64,000 bases of DNA from an uncultured Methanoregula sp. (GCF_963677065.1 NZ_OY781872.1:553419-617418), one strand, 5' to 3'; counted from the stretch's first letter, positions 7,862-16,005 are shown. Program-made: numbers and translations. Notes: generated by a model not told the origin, from the letters alone.

Positions 7862-8365
7862 ATGGCTGACTTCACCCAGAACACCAATGTGAAGAGTGCG
7901 GTCCGCAAGCTTGCGGCACCGATTGCGGACGTCAACGCGTTCAACGCGATTGTCCAGTCCGTCATCCAGACGAACCCGTTTGGATGCGTATCGTATATGA
8001 GCTCGGGCGCCAACCACCCGCCCGTACAGAAGACCAAGGAGAACTACACTGCCAGGTTCATGTACCAGGACAGCGATGCAAAAACAATCGGCAGGGCCTC
8101 GGAGAGTTACAGGACGATTGCCGGGTACAATGACGGCATCGCCGCCGTGCTCGCCAACACCGCCAACAACACGGCCCACGGGGGCGACCCGGTCCACACG
8201 ACCGATGCCGACAACTTCTCGGCCACCCTGAAATGCCACGACCCCAATGGCGAACTGTATCTCCTGAACATATCGCGGCAGCAGGTCACCCTCTCGTCCT
8301 ACGAGGACGACGGGATCCGCACCCGGATCGAGACCTGGGCCGACAGCGTGCCGGCGCTTGCGTGA
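7862..8365 (+). CDS. Conserved-looking protein of unknown function (167 aa)
   Basis: This soluble 167-residue protein starts ATG after a strong ribosome-binding site (AGGAGG, 7849-7854). Codon use and base composition match the methanogen core genes. The sequence has an alpha-helical N-terminus (MADFTQNTNVKSAVRKL), two cysteines (about 41 and 127) and no signal peptide or membrane segment. I do not recognise the family. A 44-residue membrane peptide follows 11 bp downstream and the pair ends at a strong terminator, so they form a two-gene transcription unit whose products may act together at the membrane. Confidence 0.75.
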   Translation: MADFTQNTNVKSAVRKLAAPIADVNAFNAIVQSVIQTNPFGCVSYMSSGANHPPVQKTKENYTARFMYQDSDAKTIGRASESYRTIAGYNDGIAAVLANTANNTAHGGDPVHTTDADNFSATLKCHDPNGELYLLNISRQQVTLSSYEDDGIRTRIETWADSVPALA

Positions 8366-8376
8366 GGAGTGAGAAG

Positions 8377-8511
8377 ATGGACAACGAACTCATCCTCACC
8401 GGCATGTTCCTCGGCGCCGGTCTCCTGGCCTACATCGTCATCCCGGGACTCCTCGTGATCTGGGACCGGGTCCTCGACCACATGGAAGACCGGGGCGGGA
8501 GCCCGAAGTAG
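8377..8511 (+). CDS. Small single-pass membrane protein (44 aa)
   Basis: This 44-codon gene, MDNELILTGMFLGAGLLAYI onward, encodes one transmembrane helix (about residues 6-28) flanked by an acidic N-terminus and a charged C-terminus (WDRVLDHMEDRGGSPK). Its ATG is preceded by GGAGTGAGAAG, a usable ribosome-binding site, and it starts 11 bp after the 167-residue gene. It is followed 16 bp later by a hairpin terminator. It is too small to assign to a family; a membrane partner or anchor for the upstream protein is the simplest hypothesis. Confidence 0.65.
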   Translation: MDNELILTGMFLGAGLLAYIVIPGLLVIWDRVLDHMEDRGGSPK

Positions 8512-8527
8512 CAGGGCAACAAAGGGA

Positions 8528-8561
8528 GCAGGGGGTCTCCCCCTGCAACCACCCATTTTTT
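8528..8561 (+). terminator. Hairpin plus T-tract terminator
   Basis: An 8-bp perfect stem (gcaggggg/ccccctgc) with loop tct is followed nine bases later by a run of six T. It closes the transcription unit of the two unknown genes upstream. Confidence 0.6.
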
Positions 8562-8628
8562 AAAAAGCCCTGCATCTCCAAAACATAAACCAATTAGTAT
8601 ATAATGTATTTTATGCATCATAGTGTAA

Positions 8629-8721
8629 CCACAATGCTCCGGCCACGCACCATACCGGCTTCGGCATGTTGTCACCTTCCCCGGGCCGGCTCCTCCGTGT
8701 ATTCACTGGAGAGCATTGTGG
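8629..8721 (+). ncRNA. Candidate structured RNA, three-way junction
   Basis: An 11-bp perfect closing stem (ccacaatgctc at 8629-8639 with gagcattgtgg at 8711-8721) encloses two further helices. They are cggcc/ggccg (8640-8644 with 8684-8688) and tccgtg/cac-t-gga (8694-8699 with 8704-8710, loop tatt). A TATA-like agtatataatg at about 8597-8607 lies at the right distance for a transcript starting near 8628. No coding frame explains the stretch. I cannot match it to a known RNA family, and the strand follows from the promoter. The rest of 8562-8989 shows nothing else except a TATA-like cttttaaat near 8939. Confidence 0.45.
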
Positions 8722-8989
8722 GGATTTTCTGTACCGGCACCTGTCCTGCATCCAGATTTTCCCGGCAAAAGACCTGATGGGGAGCTGATCCGGTGGATCC
8801 CTGAAAAGAGATCAGAAGCCGCCTGCATTTTTCTTAGTAAGTGCAGAATCATGCATTGCACAATGATACAGAGAACTACTGGTAAAAACCGGGCCGGAAC
8901 TCTACCGGTACCTGCCGGTTGCCGATCCAAATCCAACCTCTTTTAAATTCCGGCGCCGGAATACCACTGAAAAGACCGGAGAGAGAAGC

Positions 8990-9808
8990 ATGGACGAGAA
9001 GACCCGGGCAAACCTCGATCAGCAGGACTTAAAAGATCCCGGCTACGAGATCTTCATCCTGCTTGTCTCGCTCCTCTCCGTCTTCAACCTCGCAGTCTCA
9101 TATATCCCCGGCATTGATCCGGATGCCAGCAATGTCATCAGGATCATCAATTTCTTCTTAACCGTAATCTTCCTTGCCGATTTCCTGTACCGTTTCATTA
9201 CCGCCGGATCGAAACGTTACTACTTCTTCCGCGACTGGGGCTGGGCCGATCTCCTGGCAAGCATTCCCACCCTGCGAATCCTCCGGCTCTTCCGTGTCTT
9301 CAAGGCCTACCGCATGCTCGAAAAGTACGGGGCCCGTAACATATTCCATCAGCTCAAGAAACACCGGGCCGAGAGTGTCCTCTACATCGTCATCTTCTGC
9401 GTGCTGCTTGTCATCGAAAGCGGGGCTTTTTTAGTCCTGATGGCCGAGCGCTCGGCACCGAACGCCAATATCCAGACCGCATCCGATGCCATGTGGTGGG
9501 TGTACGTCACCATCACCACGGTCGGGTATGGTGATCGCTACCCGGTCACCAACACCGGCCGGCTTGTCGGGGTCATGGTCATGACCATGGGAGTCGGCCT
9601 CTTTGGTACCCTTGCCGGTTTCATTGCCAACAAGCTTCTTGCACCGGACGACGTGGCCGGGCCGGGCGGCAAACAGGGAACCGAAGGTGCCGGTCTTGCA
9701 GCGATCCAGGATTCCCTGGAACTGCAGGCACAGCAGAACAAAGAACTGCAGGCCCGGCTCGACCGGATCGAAGAACATCTGAAGACCCGGCCGCCCGGGG
9801 GCATCTGA
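8990..9808 (+). CDS. Voltage-gated potassium channel, six-TM
   Basis: This 272-residue protein has the Kv layout. Helices S1-S3 lie at about 20-95, an S4 voltage sensor with regularly spaced arginines (R-I-L-R-L-F-R-V-F-K-A-Y-R) near 97-112, S5 near 128-152, a pore helix with selectivity filter T-T-V-G-Y-G-D near 176-182, and S6 near 190-215. A C-terminal coiled coil (about 240-265, QAQQNKELQARLDRIEEHL) probably holds the tetramer together. It resembles the archaeal channel KvAP. It conducts K+ across the cell membrane with voltage gating. A GGAGAG precedes the ATG. It is monocistronic, followed by an inverted repeat and a terminator. Confidence 0.93.
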   Translation: MDEKTRANLDQQDLKDPGYEIFILLVSLLSVFNLAVSYIPGIDPDASNVIRIINFFLTVIFLADFLYRFITAGSKRYYFFRDWGWADLLASIPTLRILRLFRVFKAYRMLEKYGARNIFHQLKKHRAESVLYIVIFCVLLVIESGAFLVLMAERSAPNANIQTASDAMWWVYVTITTVGYGDRYPVTNTGRLVGVMVMTMGVGLFGTLAGFIANKLLAPDDVAGPGGKQGTEGAGLAAIQDSLELQAQQNKELQARLDRIEEHLKTRPPGGI

Positions 9809-9860
9809 TTCGTCCGGGCAACCAAGATACTGCCACGCCGGGACAGCACAACCCTGCCTG

Positions 9861-9910
9861 TTTTTTACACAACTAAATTTTCATTAACACAACTCCACAT
9901 GTGTAAAAAA
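9861..9910. repeat. 11-bp perfect inverted repeat upstream of mtr
   Basis: ttttttacaca (9861-9871) is exactly complementary to tgtgtaaaaaa (9900-9910), with 28 bp between. The spacer also holds a second acacaact. It could be part of the channel gene's 3' end or a protein-binding site upstream of the mtr promoter. Confidence 0.5.
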
Positions 9911-9911
9911 T

Positions 9912-9948
9912 CCCGAAACAAACCCGATTTTTAATTCGGGCTTTTTAT
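9912..9948 (+). terminator. Hairpin/T-tract terminator before mtr operon
   Basis: cccgaa (9912-9917) pairs with ttcggg (9935-9940) and is followed by ctttttat. It would stop transcripts from the channel gene before the mtr promoter. Confidence 0.45.
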
Positions 9949-9977
9949 AGTCCGATTTCGGCGAAATAAATTCGAAA

Positions 9978-9987
9978 CCTTTTAATC
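9978..9987 (+). promoter_or_regulatory. TATA box of the mtr operon
   Basis: ccttttaatc follows an A-rich BRE-like cgaaa. A start near 10010 would leave an 80-nt leader ending in the strong ribosome-binding site ggaggagg (10079-10086) ahead of mtrE. Confidence 0.45.
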
Positions 9988-10090
9988 AAGATCAGACCAA
10001 ATTTACACTAACCACAAAGAGTATTTACTCGATGTGCGTGGCATTGCATTTTGAATACTCTCGTGCATTCGCACGCAGGGAGGAGGCTAA

Positions 10091-10990
10091 ATGGAACATA
10101 TTGTATTTGGCATTGGAATTACTGCATTGACAGGAGCTCTTGCCACTGTAGCCGGTGCTGCGGAAGATACTGAATCCAACATCGGATCTCAGGGAGACCC
10201 GAACTCACAGGTTCAGCTCGCACCGCAGATGGGATTCCTTCACCGCATCTTCAACAAGGCGGTAGCAGGAGAACCACCGGCATACGGCTTATGGTGTGCG
10301 CTGGGCGCAGGTCTCGCATGGGCATTTATGGCCATGCAGATGAACGCGGTCCTGGCAATCGTCCTTGGCTGTATACTCGCAGTCTTTGTGCAGGGCGTCT
10401 ATGCAACAACCGCATACGTGGGCAGAACCGCAAGTCTGTCCAAGTTCGGGCAGCCGATCTACGTGGACGTACTTAAGTCCATGACGACGGTTACCATGGC
10501 ACATGCCTTTATCGCGATCTTCTGTACGGTGACACTCTGTTACCTGATCAACGTTGCACTGGGACACCCGTTCCCGCTGCCGCTGCTCGGTCTTATCTGG
10601 GGTATCGCACTCGGTGCAGCAGGATCCGCAACAGGCAACCCGTACTACGGAAAAGAACGCCAGTACCAGAACCAGAAGTTCGGTGCAGGTGTCCCCATCT
10701 CCGCATCGGGTAACATCGTCCGCTACGCAGAAGCCGGTGAGAGGAACTCACTCGACAACGGCTGGTTCACCGCCAAGATCGGCGGCTCGGCATCCGGTAT
10801 CTGTTTTGGACTGATTGTATTCCTCGAACTCTGGCGTACCGTTCTCTTCGAGAAGGTCTCCGCAGGCTGGGGTGCAATCATCGTCGGCATACTCATGATC
10901 CTCATCTTCACGGTCGTTGACCGCTACATCGAGGTCTGGGCACGCAAGAACTACGGACCCTACACGGCACCCAAGGAGGCAGACGCATGA
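10091..10990 (+). CDS. mtrE: Tetrahydromethanopterin S-methyltransferase subunit E
   Basis: MtrE is a 299-residue polytopic membrane subunit of the Na+-pumping methyl-H4MPT:coenzyme M methyltransferase. It has about six hydrophobic segments, including ones near 70-105, 130-160 and 235-285. In the known complex MtrC, D and E form the membrane part thought to carry Na+. It is the first gene of the operon and follows a very strong GGAGG site. Its last four bases overlap the start of mtrD (ATGA), indicating coupled translation. Length and order match mtrE in other methanogens. Confidence 0.95.
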   Translation: MEHIVFGIGITALTGALATVAGAAEDTESNIGSQGDPNSQVQLAPQMGFLHRIFNKAVAGEPPAYGLWCALGAGLAWAFMAMQMNAVLAIVLGCILAVFVQGVYATTAYVGRTASLSKFGQPIYVDVLKSMTTVTMAHAFIAIFCTVTLCYLINVALGHPFPLPLLGLIWGIALGAAGSATGNPYYGKERQYQNQKFGAGVPISASGNIVRYAEAGERNSLDNGWFTAKIGGSASGICFGLIVFLELWRTVLFEKVSAGWGAIIVGILMILIFTVVDRYIEVWARKNYGPYTAPKEADA

Positions 10991-11826
10991 GCGCAGTTGC
11001 AGCAAAGCCCCAGGCGGGCGGCGCAATCAACCCCGGCGCAATGGCAGTCGGCGTTGTGATGCTCATCATCCTTCTCGGGATTGCGTTCTACGTATCCCCG
11101 GGCGTCGGCTTCATGGCCCTCATCGGTATCGTCATCGGCGGTATCCTGATCGGCTTCGGCACCCACTTCGTACCGGTCGGCGGTGCTCCCGCAGCAATGG
11201 GACAGGCTCCCGGTATCGCAACAGGTGTCGCGATGCTCGCAGCTGGTGCCGGCCTTGCAGGTCTCTTCGGAGGCGCATGGGCAGCAGCAGCAGGACAGAG
11301 CCTGATTGTCGTAGTCGTCTCCGGCGGTATCGGCGGCGGACTGATGATGGCAATCACCTGTATGATGGTGAACTTCGTTTACGTCTTTGGCATGGGTATT
11401 CCCGCAGCATCCGGTAAGGTTGCAAAGGACCCGATCACCGGAGACACGCAGGCAGAATACAAATCCCAGGGCACTGAAGGTCACGGCCTCCCGTTCGTCT
11501 CGTTCGTTGGCGGCGTGATCGGCGGTATCCTCGGAGGTGCCGGCGGTACTCTCATCTACGTCGAGCTGCTCAACCTTTACCAGGCAACGCTCCCGACCGT
11601 TATGCAGATTACCTCCGCACAGGTCATGCCCATTGCAGTATCCGTTGCAGGTATGTTCGCCGTAGGTCTCTTCCTCGTGAATGCAGTGCTCACCGCATAC
11701 AACATCACGGGAACCATCGAAGGACCCCACGACCCGAAGTTCAAGCGCTGGCCACGGTCAATCGTAGCATCCGCAGTCGCATCAGCCCTCTGCGGCCTTG
11801 TGGCGATCCTGATCGTCGTACTCTGA
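10987..11826 (+). CDS. mtrD: Tetrahydromethanopterin S-methyltransferase subunit D
   Basis: MtrD is a 279-residue, very hydrophobic membrane subunit with six to seven transmembrane segments and many Gly-rich helices (for example GFGTHFVPVGGAPAAMGQAP near 58-77 and GGVIGGILGGAGG near 178-190). With MtrC and MtrE it forms the membrane module of the methyltransferase, where Na+ translocation is believed to occur. The start overlaps the mtrE stop by four bases. It is somewhat longer than the roughly 230-residue MtrD of Methanothermobacter, mainly through an N-terminal extension. Confidence 0.94.
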   Translation: MSAVAAKPQAGGAINPGAMAVGVVMLIILLGIAFYVSPGVGFMALIGIVIGGILIGFGTHFVPVGGAPAAMGQAPGIATGVAMLAAGAGLAGLFGGAWAAAAGQSLIVVVVSGGIGGGLMMAITCMMVNFVYVFGMGIPAASGKVAKDPITGDTQAEYKSQGTEGHGLPFVSFVGGVIGGILGGAGGTLIYVELLNLYQATLPTVMQITSAQVMPIAVSVAGMFAVGLFLVNAVLTAYNITGTIEGPHDPKFKRWPRSIVASAVASALCGLVAILIVVL

Positions 11827-11836
11827 GGTGTAAAAG

Positions 11837-12685
11837 ATGTCAGTAAAAGTTGAAGTTATCGAAGGAGGCGTTCCGCACCAGAAGATCCTGATCGCGGGCC
11901 TCATCAGCACCCTCGTGTGCATCTACCTGACGTACCTCAATGTACTCACCAACACCGAGATGTTCTCATTCTTCGGTGGACTCGCGGTGATCGCTGCATT
12001 GATCTGGGGTAGCCACACCATCAAGGTGCTCTGCAGCTACGGTATCGGAACAGGTGTCCCGTCCGCAGGTATGATTGCATTCGGCTCTGGTGTCATCGCC
12101 ATGCTGCTTGCAACCAAGTTCGGCATCCTCGCTCCCATCGTAGCACTTGTGCTTGCAGCCATCATCGGGTTCATTCTCGGGTATGTCTCCAACAACATCC
12201 TGAACATGAAGATCCCGGCCATGGTCCAGGCCCTCACCGAGATGGCAATTGTCGGCGCACTCACCCTCATGGGTTTTGCCGCACTCATCACCGGCGGGTT
12301 CACGTTCGCCGGCCTGACCACGGGCAAGATCAGCGTCATGGGTATGACACTCCTGACCCACCAGAACTCGTTCCTTGGCGGCTGCCTTATCGCTGTCGCA
12401 TTCCTGCTCGGTGCAATCGCCATCCAGCACCCGTTCAACGCGTGCCTGGGACCCGGCTGGAAACAGGACCGCATGCTCATGCTCACCGCTGAATGCGGGT
12501 TCCTCTCGATGCTCGTTGCAGCAGTCATGTCCTTTGCCTTCGTCAGCATCGGATCTGCAGTAATCTCGCTCATCATCGCCATCATCGGCTGGCTCTACAC
12601 GTACCAGCAGTACATGGTGCTCTCGAAGCGCGATGCAGCAGCCTGGCTTGACTCAAAGCCGATTCCGGATGTGGAGGGACACTGA
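11837..12685 (+). CDS. mtrC: Tetrahydromethanopterin S-methyltransferase subunit C
   Basis: MtrC is a 282-residue polytopic membrane subunit with about seven hydrophobic segments (first one near 18-36). The C-terminal tail WLDSKPIPDVEGH is cytoplasmic in type. It acts with MtrD and MtrE in the membrane part of the methyltransferase complex. GAGGTG nine bases before the ATG is a good ribosome-binding site, and the gap to mtrD is ten bases. Order and size are as in other methanogens. Confidence 0.94.
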   Translation: MSVKVEVIEGGVPHQKILIAGLISTLVCIYLTYLNVLTNTEMFSFFGGLAVIAALIWGSHTIKVLCSYGIGTGVPSAGMIAFGSGVIAMLLATKFGILAPIVALVLAAIIGFILGYVSNNILNMKIPAMVQALTEMAIVGALTLMGFAALITGGFTFAGLTTGKISVMGMTLLTHQNSFLGGCLIAVAFLLGAIAIQHPFNACLGPGWKQDRMLMLTAECGFLSMLVAAVMSFAFVSIGSAVISLIIAIIGWLYTYQQYMVLSKRDAAAWLDSKPIPDVEGH

Positions 12686-12686
12686 T

Positions 12687-12980
12687 ATGGCATACATACA
12701 GGTACTCCCCGAGTTCGGCCTTGTGGCTGACCCCGTTGCGGGTATTGTAACCACTGCAGGGGAATCACTCTCACCCGTCATCGAGAAGGTAGCAATCCTT
12801 GAAGCCACGAGCGACGATCTCGTCAACATGCTCGCGGGAGAAGGCAACCTGCTCGCATCGTTCCCGGGCAGGGAGAACGGACTTGCAATCGGTGCCAGCA
12901 TCAACTCGTTCTGGTACGGTATTGCAGTCGGACTACTCATTGCAGGAGTCATTGCATTCCAGCTGATCAAGGTGCACTAA
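12687..12980 (+). CDS. mtrB: Tetrahydromethanopterin S-methyltransferase subunit B
   Basis: MtrB is a 97-residue subunit with a soluble N-terminal part ([16 protein letters not shown]...) and one C-terminal transmembrane helix (about 72-94). In the known complex it belongs to the helical stalk that holds the corrinoid subunit MtrA. The start one base after the mtrC stop was chosen because earlier in-frame codons lie inside mtrC and homology begins at MAYIQ. GGAGGGA before the ATG is the ribosome-binding site. Confidence 0.93.
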   Translation: MAYIQVLPEFGLVADPVAGIVTTAGESLSPVIEKVAILEATSDDLVNMLAGEGNLLASFPGRENGLAIGASINSFWYGIAVGLLIAGVIAFQLIKVH

Positions 12981-12981
12981 C

Positions 12982-13506
12982 ATGGCAGACAAGAAATCAC
13001 CAGCAAGTGGATGGCCGCTCGTCAAGGGAGACTTCCACTCAGGCGACGCAAACAGCCCAGTCGCTGTTGTCACCATGGGTTCACACCTCGATGAACAGGG
13101 CGTCTGCGATGCAGGCGCGGCTCTCTGCGGTTCCTGCAAGACCGAGAACCTCGGTCTCGAGAAGGTTATCGCCAACGTGATTGCCAACCCCAACATCAGG
13201 TTCATCCTGCTCTGCGGTACTGAAGTGAAAGGTCACCTTTCAGGACAGACCCTTTCAGCGCTCCACAAGAGCGGTGTCAAGGAAGGCAGAGTCGTCGGCG
13301 CAGAAGGCGCTATTCCATTCATCGAGAACCTCAACGATGCAGCTATCAAGCGCTTCCAGGAACAGGTTGAGATCGTCAACATCATGGAAAGCGAAGACAT
13401 GGGTGCCATCAAGGCGAAGATCAACGAACTCAAGGCCAAAGACCCGGGTGCGTTCGCCGCTGATGCCATTGTCGTTGAAGTCAAAGAGGCAGCCGGTGGC
13501 GCAGAA
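12982..13506 (+). repeat. Tandem near-identical duplication of the mtrA 5' part (copy 1)
   Basis: About 525 bp match 13924-14448. In the first 285 bp only three bases differ, all synonymous, with one identical run of about 205 bp. Differences become more frequent towards the 3' end of the repeat. Confidence 0.9.
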
Positions 13507-13704
13507 GAAGCAACCGGAGAAGCACGCCCGCTGTCCGGTGAGATGGCACTTATTACGGCCCGCATGAAAGTCATCGAGAAGATGGTGACCGATATCGGGT
13601 ACCGGAACAAGTTCGCCGCCGGGGTCTATGCAGGTAAGATCGAAGGCCTGATGATCGGTCTGATCATCTCGTTTGCCCTGGTCGGATTCTTAATGCTGGG
13701 GTGA
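12982..13704 (+). CDS. mtrA: Tetrahydromethanopterin S-methyltransferase subunit A (corrinoid protein)
   Basis: MtrA is a 240-residue protein with a corrinoid-binding soluble domain (about 1-170) and a C-terminal membrane helix (about 217-239). H85 in the V-K-G-H-L-S-G-Q segment corresponds to the histidine that coordinates cobalt in MtrA. The protein accepts the methyl group from methyl-H4MPT (by MtrH) and passes it to coenzyme M. AGGTG precedes the ATG. This copy has the normal MtrA C-terminus. Its first 175 residues are repeated, with one substitution (K153R), in the MtrA-MtrG fusion 220 bp downstream. Confidence 0.95.
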   Translation: MADKKSPASGWPLVKGDFHSGDANSPVAVVTMGSHLDEQGVCDAGAALCGSCKTENLGLEKVIANVIANPNIRFILLCGTEVKGHLSGQTLSALHKSGVKEGRVVGAEGAIPFIENLNDAAIKRFQEQVEIVNIMESEDMGAIKAKINELKAKDPGAFAADAIVVEVKEAAGGAEEATGEARPLSGEMALITARMKVIEKMVTDIGYRNKFAAGVYAGKIEGLMIGLIISFALVGFLMLG

Positions 13705-13709
13705 AAAAG

Positions 13710-13913
13710 ATGGCAGAAGACGCAAAATCAACAGGACCTATCAGGATGGTGGCTATCGACAACATGGTGGAGAACATCCGCTACAAGTCACAGATCCTTG
13801 CCAGGACCAACAAGATTGACTCGGCAGTCACTGCAACCGGGCTCGTCGGCTTCGTAGCCGGTCTGCTCCTTGCTGTGATCCTGATCGTACTGCCGGCATT
13901 ACTTATGGGATGA
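13710..13913 (+). CDS. mtrF: Tetrahydromethanopterin S-methyltransferase subunit F
   Basis: MtrF is a 67-residue subunit with a soluble N-terminal helix ([20 protein letters not shown]) and one C-terminal transmembrane helix (about 43-65). MtrF is homologous to the C-terminal part of MtrA, and the match is visible here. The ATG at 13710 was chosen over the in-frame GTG at 13701 because the GGGGTGA ribosome-binding site lies just upstream of it. The gene starts six bases after mtrA. Confidence 0.9.
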   Translation: MAEDAKSTGPIRMVAIDNMVENIRYKSQILARTNKIDSAVTATGLVGFVAGLLLAVILIVLPALLMG

Positions 13914-13923
13914 GGTGAACAAA

Positions 13924-14448
13924 ATGGCAGACAAGAAATCACCAGCAAGTGGATGGCCGCTCGTCAAGGGGGACTTCCATTCAGGCGACGCAAACAGCCC
14001 AGTCGCTGTTGTCACCATGGGTTCACACCTCGATGAACAGGGCGTCTGCGATGCAGGCGCGGCTCTCTGCGGTTCCTGCAAGACCGAGAACCTCGGTCTC
14101 GAGAAGGTTATCGCCAACGTGATTGCCAACCCCAACATCAGGTTCATCCTGCTCTGCGGTACTGAAGTGAAAGGTCACCTTTCAGGTCAGACCCTTTCAG
14201 CGCTCCACAAGAGCGGTGTCAAAGAGGGCAGAGTCGTCGGCGCTGAAGGGGCTATCCCTTTCATCGAGAACCTCAACGATGCGGCTATCAAGCGCTTCCA
14301 GGAGCAGGTTGAGATCGTCAACATCATGGAAAGCGAAGACATGGGCGCCATCAAGGCGAAGATCAACGAACTCAAGGCCCGTGACCCGGGCGCGTTCGCT
14401 GCTGACGCCATTGTCGTTGAAGTTAAGGAAGCCGCAGGCGGTGCAGAA
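13924..14448 (+). repeat. Tandem near-identical duplication of the mtrA 5' part (copy 2)
   Basis: This is the partner of 12982-13506. The two are separated by the rest of mtrA plus mtrF, so a recombination event between them would delete mtrF. Confidence 0.9.
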
Positions 14449-14661
14449 GTTGCCGCTGCAGGTGCAAACCCACAGTTCCTCGAGATCGAGAAGAGACTCG
14501 ACAAGATCGAGAAGAAACTCGAGTTCGTGGATGCGGAAGTTGCACAGCGGGTTGGACGAAAAATCGGGCGGGACATCGGTATCCTGTACGGCCTCGTAGC
14601 AGGTATAACCGTATTTGTGATGCTGCTGTTCCTTCTCCAGAAATTGATGACGCAGGTATAA
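13924..14661 (+). CDS. mtrAG: MtrA-MtrG fusion: second corrinoid domain on the MtrG anchor
   Basis: This 245-residue protein occupies the operon position where mtrG normally stands. Residues 1-175 repeat the MtrA corrinoid domain, identical to the upstream copy except K153R and including the cobalt-ligand histidine H85. A short Ala-rich linker follows. Residues about 182-245 are MtrG: a charged heptad-type helix ([20 protein letters not shown]), the family motif [17 protein letters not shown], and one transmembrane helix. MtrG is otherwise a separate protein of about 75-85 residues in the stalk of the complex. The fusion would give each protomer two methyl-carrying domains (inference). GAGGTGA precedes the chosen ATG. 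An in-frame ATG at 13915 is less likely because it overlaps this site. Confidence 0.9.
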   Translation: MADKKSPASGWPLVKGDFHSGDANSPVAVVTMGSHLDEQGVCDAGAALCGSCKTENLGLEKVIANVIANPNIRFILLCGTEVKGHLSGQTLSALHKSGVKEGRVVGAEGAIPFIENLNDAAIKRFQEQVEIVNIMESEDMGAIKAKINELKARDPGAFAADAIVVEVKEAAGGAEVAAAGANPQFLEIEKRLDKIEKKLEFVDAEVAQRVGRKIGRDIGILYGLVAGITVFVMLLFLLQKLMTQV

Positions 14662-14678
14662 CGGAGGTGTAATAGAAT

Positions 14679-15716
14679 ATGTTCAGATTCGAAAAAGAAC
14701 AGAGTGTCTGGGACTTCAACGGCACCAAGATCGGAGGACAGCCCGGAGAGTACCCGACTGTCCTTGGTGCTTCTATCTTCTACAACAAGCACGAGTGCGT
14801 GCTTGACGACCACACGGGTAAGATCGACAAGGCAAAGGCAGAAGCCCTTTGGAACCGCTGTCAGGTCCTCTCGGACATGACCGGTGTTCCGCATTTCATC
14901 CAGATCATTGCGGAATATGGCGCAGCATTTGAGAGCTACTTCAGCTGGTTCGACTCAATCGACAACAAGACTGCGTTCCTGATGGACTCATCAGCCCCGA
15001 CCGCACTTGCCCACGCCTGCAAGTACGTTACGGAAGTCGGCCTTGCAAACCGTGCCATCTACAACTCGATCAACGGGTCAATCCCGCCCGAGAACATTGA
15101 GGCACTCAAGAACAGCGACGTCGACGCAGCAATCGTTCTCGCATTCAACCCCGGCGACCCGTCCGTTGCCGGCCGCGAGAAGGTGCTCGTTGAGGGTGGC
15201 GTTGCAGGTCAGGCAAAGGGTATGCTCGCTATCGCAGAAGAGTGCGGTATCAAGCGCCCGATCCTCGACACTGCAGCAACCCCGCTCGGCCTCGGAAGCG
15301 GCGGCTCGTACCGTGAGATCCTTGCCTGCAAGGCAATCCACGGCTACCCGACCGGTGGTGCATACCACAACATGACCGTCTCCTGGACCTGGCTCAAGCG
15401 CTGGAAGGGTTCCAAGAAGACCCCCTCGGTCCTCGAAGCAGGATACGCAGGCAAGGATGTCCTCAAGGAGCAGATGTGCCACCACTACCTCGGCGGTATG
15501 GAAGGCATAAAGCAGGCCGCCTGGTCAGCACCCGATATCGGCTGCAACATGATTGCATCCACCCTCGGTGCAGACCTCATTATGTACGGACCTATCGAGA
15601 ACGTCGAAGCAATGATCACGGCACAGGCCTACACGGACATCACTGTCCTTGAGGCAACCCGACAGCTCGGGATCGAGTGCAAATCAGAAAGCCACCCAAT
15701 CTTTAAATTAATCTAA
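14679..15716 (+). CDS. mtrH: Tetrahydromethanopterin S-methyltransferase subunit H
   Basis: MtrH is a 345-residue soluble TIM-barrel-type methyltransferase with no membrane segment. It catalyses transfer of the methyl group from methyl-tetrahydromethanopterin to the Co(I) corrinoid of MtrA. The start MFRFEKEQSVWDFNGTKIGG and the G-G-Q-P-G-E-Y-P-T motif are those of the family. It is the last gene of the operon, preceded by GGAGGTG and followed directly by a T-rich terminator. Length is slightly above the usual 310-320 residues. Confidence 0.95.
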   Translation: MFRFEKEQSVWDFNGTKIGGQPGEYPTVLGASIFYNKHECVLDDHTGKIDKAKAEALWNRCQVLSDMTGVPHFIQIIAEYGAAFESYFSWFDSIDNKTAFLMDSSAPTALAHACKYVTEVGLANRAIYNSINGSIPPENIEALKNSDVDAAIVLAFNPGDPSVAGREKVLVEGGVAGQAKGMLAIAEECGIKRPILDTAATPLGLGSGGSYREILACKAIHGYPTGGAYHNMTVSWTWLKRWKGSKKTPSVLEAGYAGKDVLKEQMCHHYLGGMEGIKQAAWSAPDIGCNMIASTLGADLIMYGPIENVEAMITAQAYTDITVLEATRQLGIECKSESHPIFKLI

Positions 15717-15737
15717 TTTTTTTTGTATTTTTCAGCA
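15715..15737 (+). terminator. T-tract terminator of the mtr operon
   Basis: The run ttttttttgtatttttc begins directly at the mtrH stop codon. Oligo-T is sufficient for termination in archaea. The following 15738-16005 shows no gene. Confidence 0.55.
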
Positions 15738-16005
15738 AAGCGCCACTCTGCTTTTTTATTGGTACAGGATATCCGGTAGTTTCCCGGGAGAGCAACCTGT
15801 GCGATGTTGCGATAATTGCATCTGACTCACTGCCGTGTTGCAATAATGCGTAAAAGAGAGTCGGAACCGGAGAATTTTTTTTCCCAGTCACATGGCATTG
15901 TTGGACTGGCAGATGACAACGGGCGGGTCATCCCGGCCTGCAGTCCCAGACCATGAAAAAAACGATTTTCAGTCCTGCCGGAATGAAGAAAACCTGCCCA
16001 CCGGG

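Noticed and set aside
8716..8946. A 76-codon frame before the K+ channel
   Set aside because: It starts inside the stem of the candidate RNA, lacks a ribosome-binding site and has no recognisable sequence.
10960..11730. A long open frame opposite mtrD
   Set aside because: Composition is extreme (Cys/Asp/His-rich), as expected from the reverse complement of a Gly/Ala/Ile-rich membrane gene.
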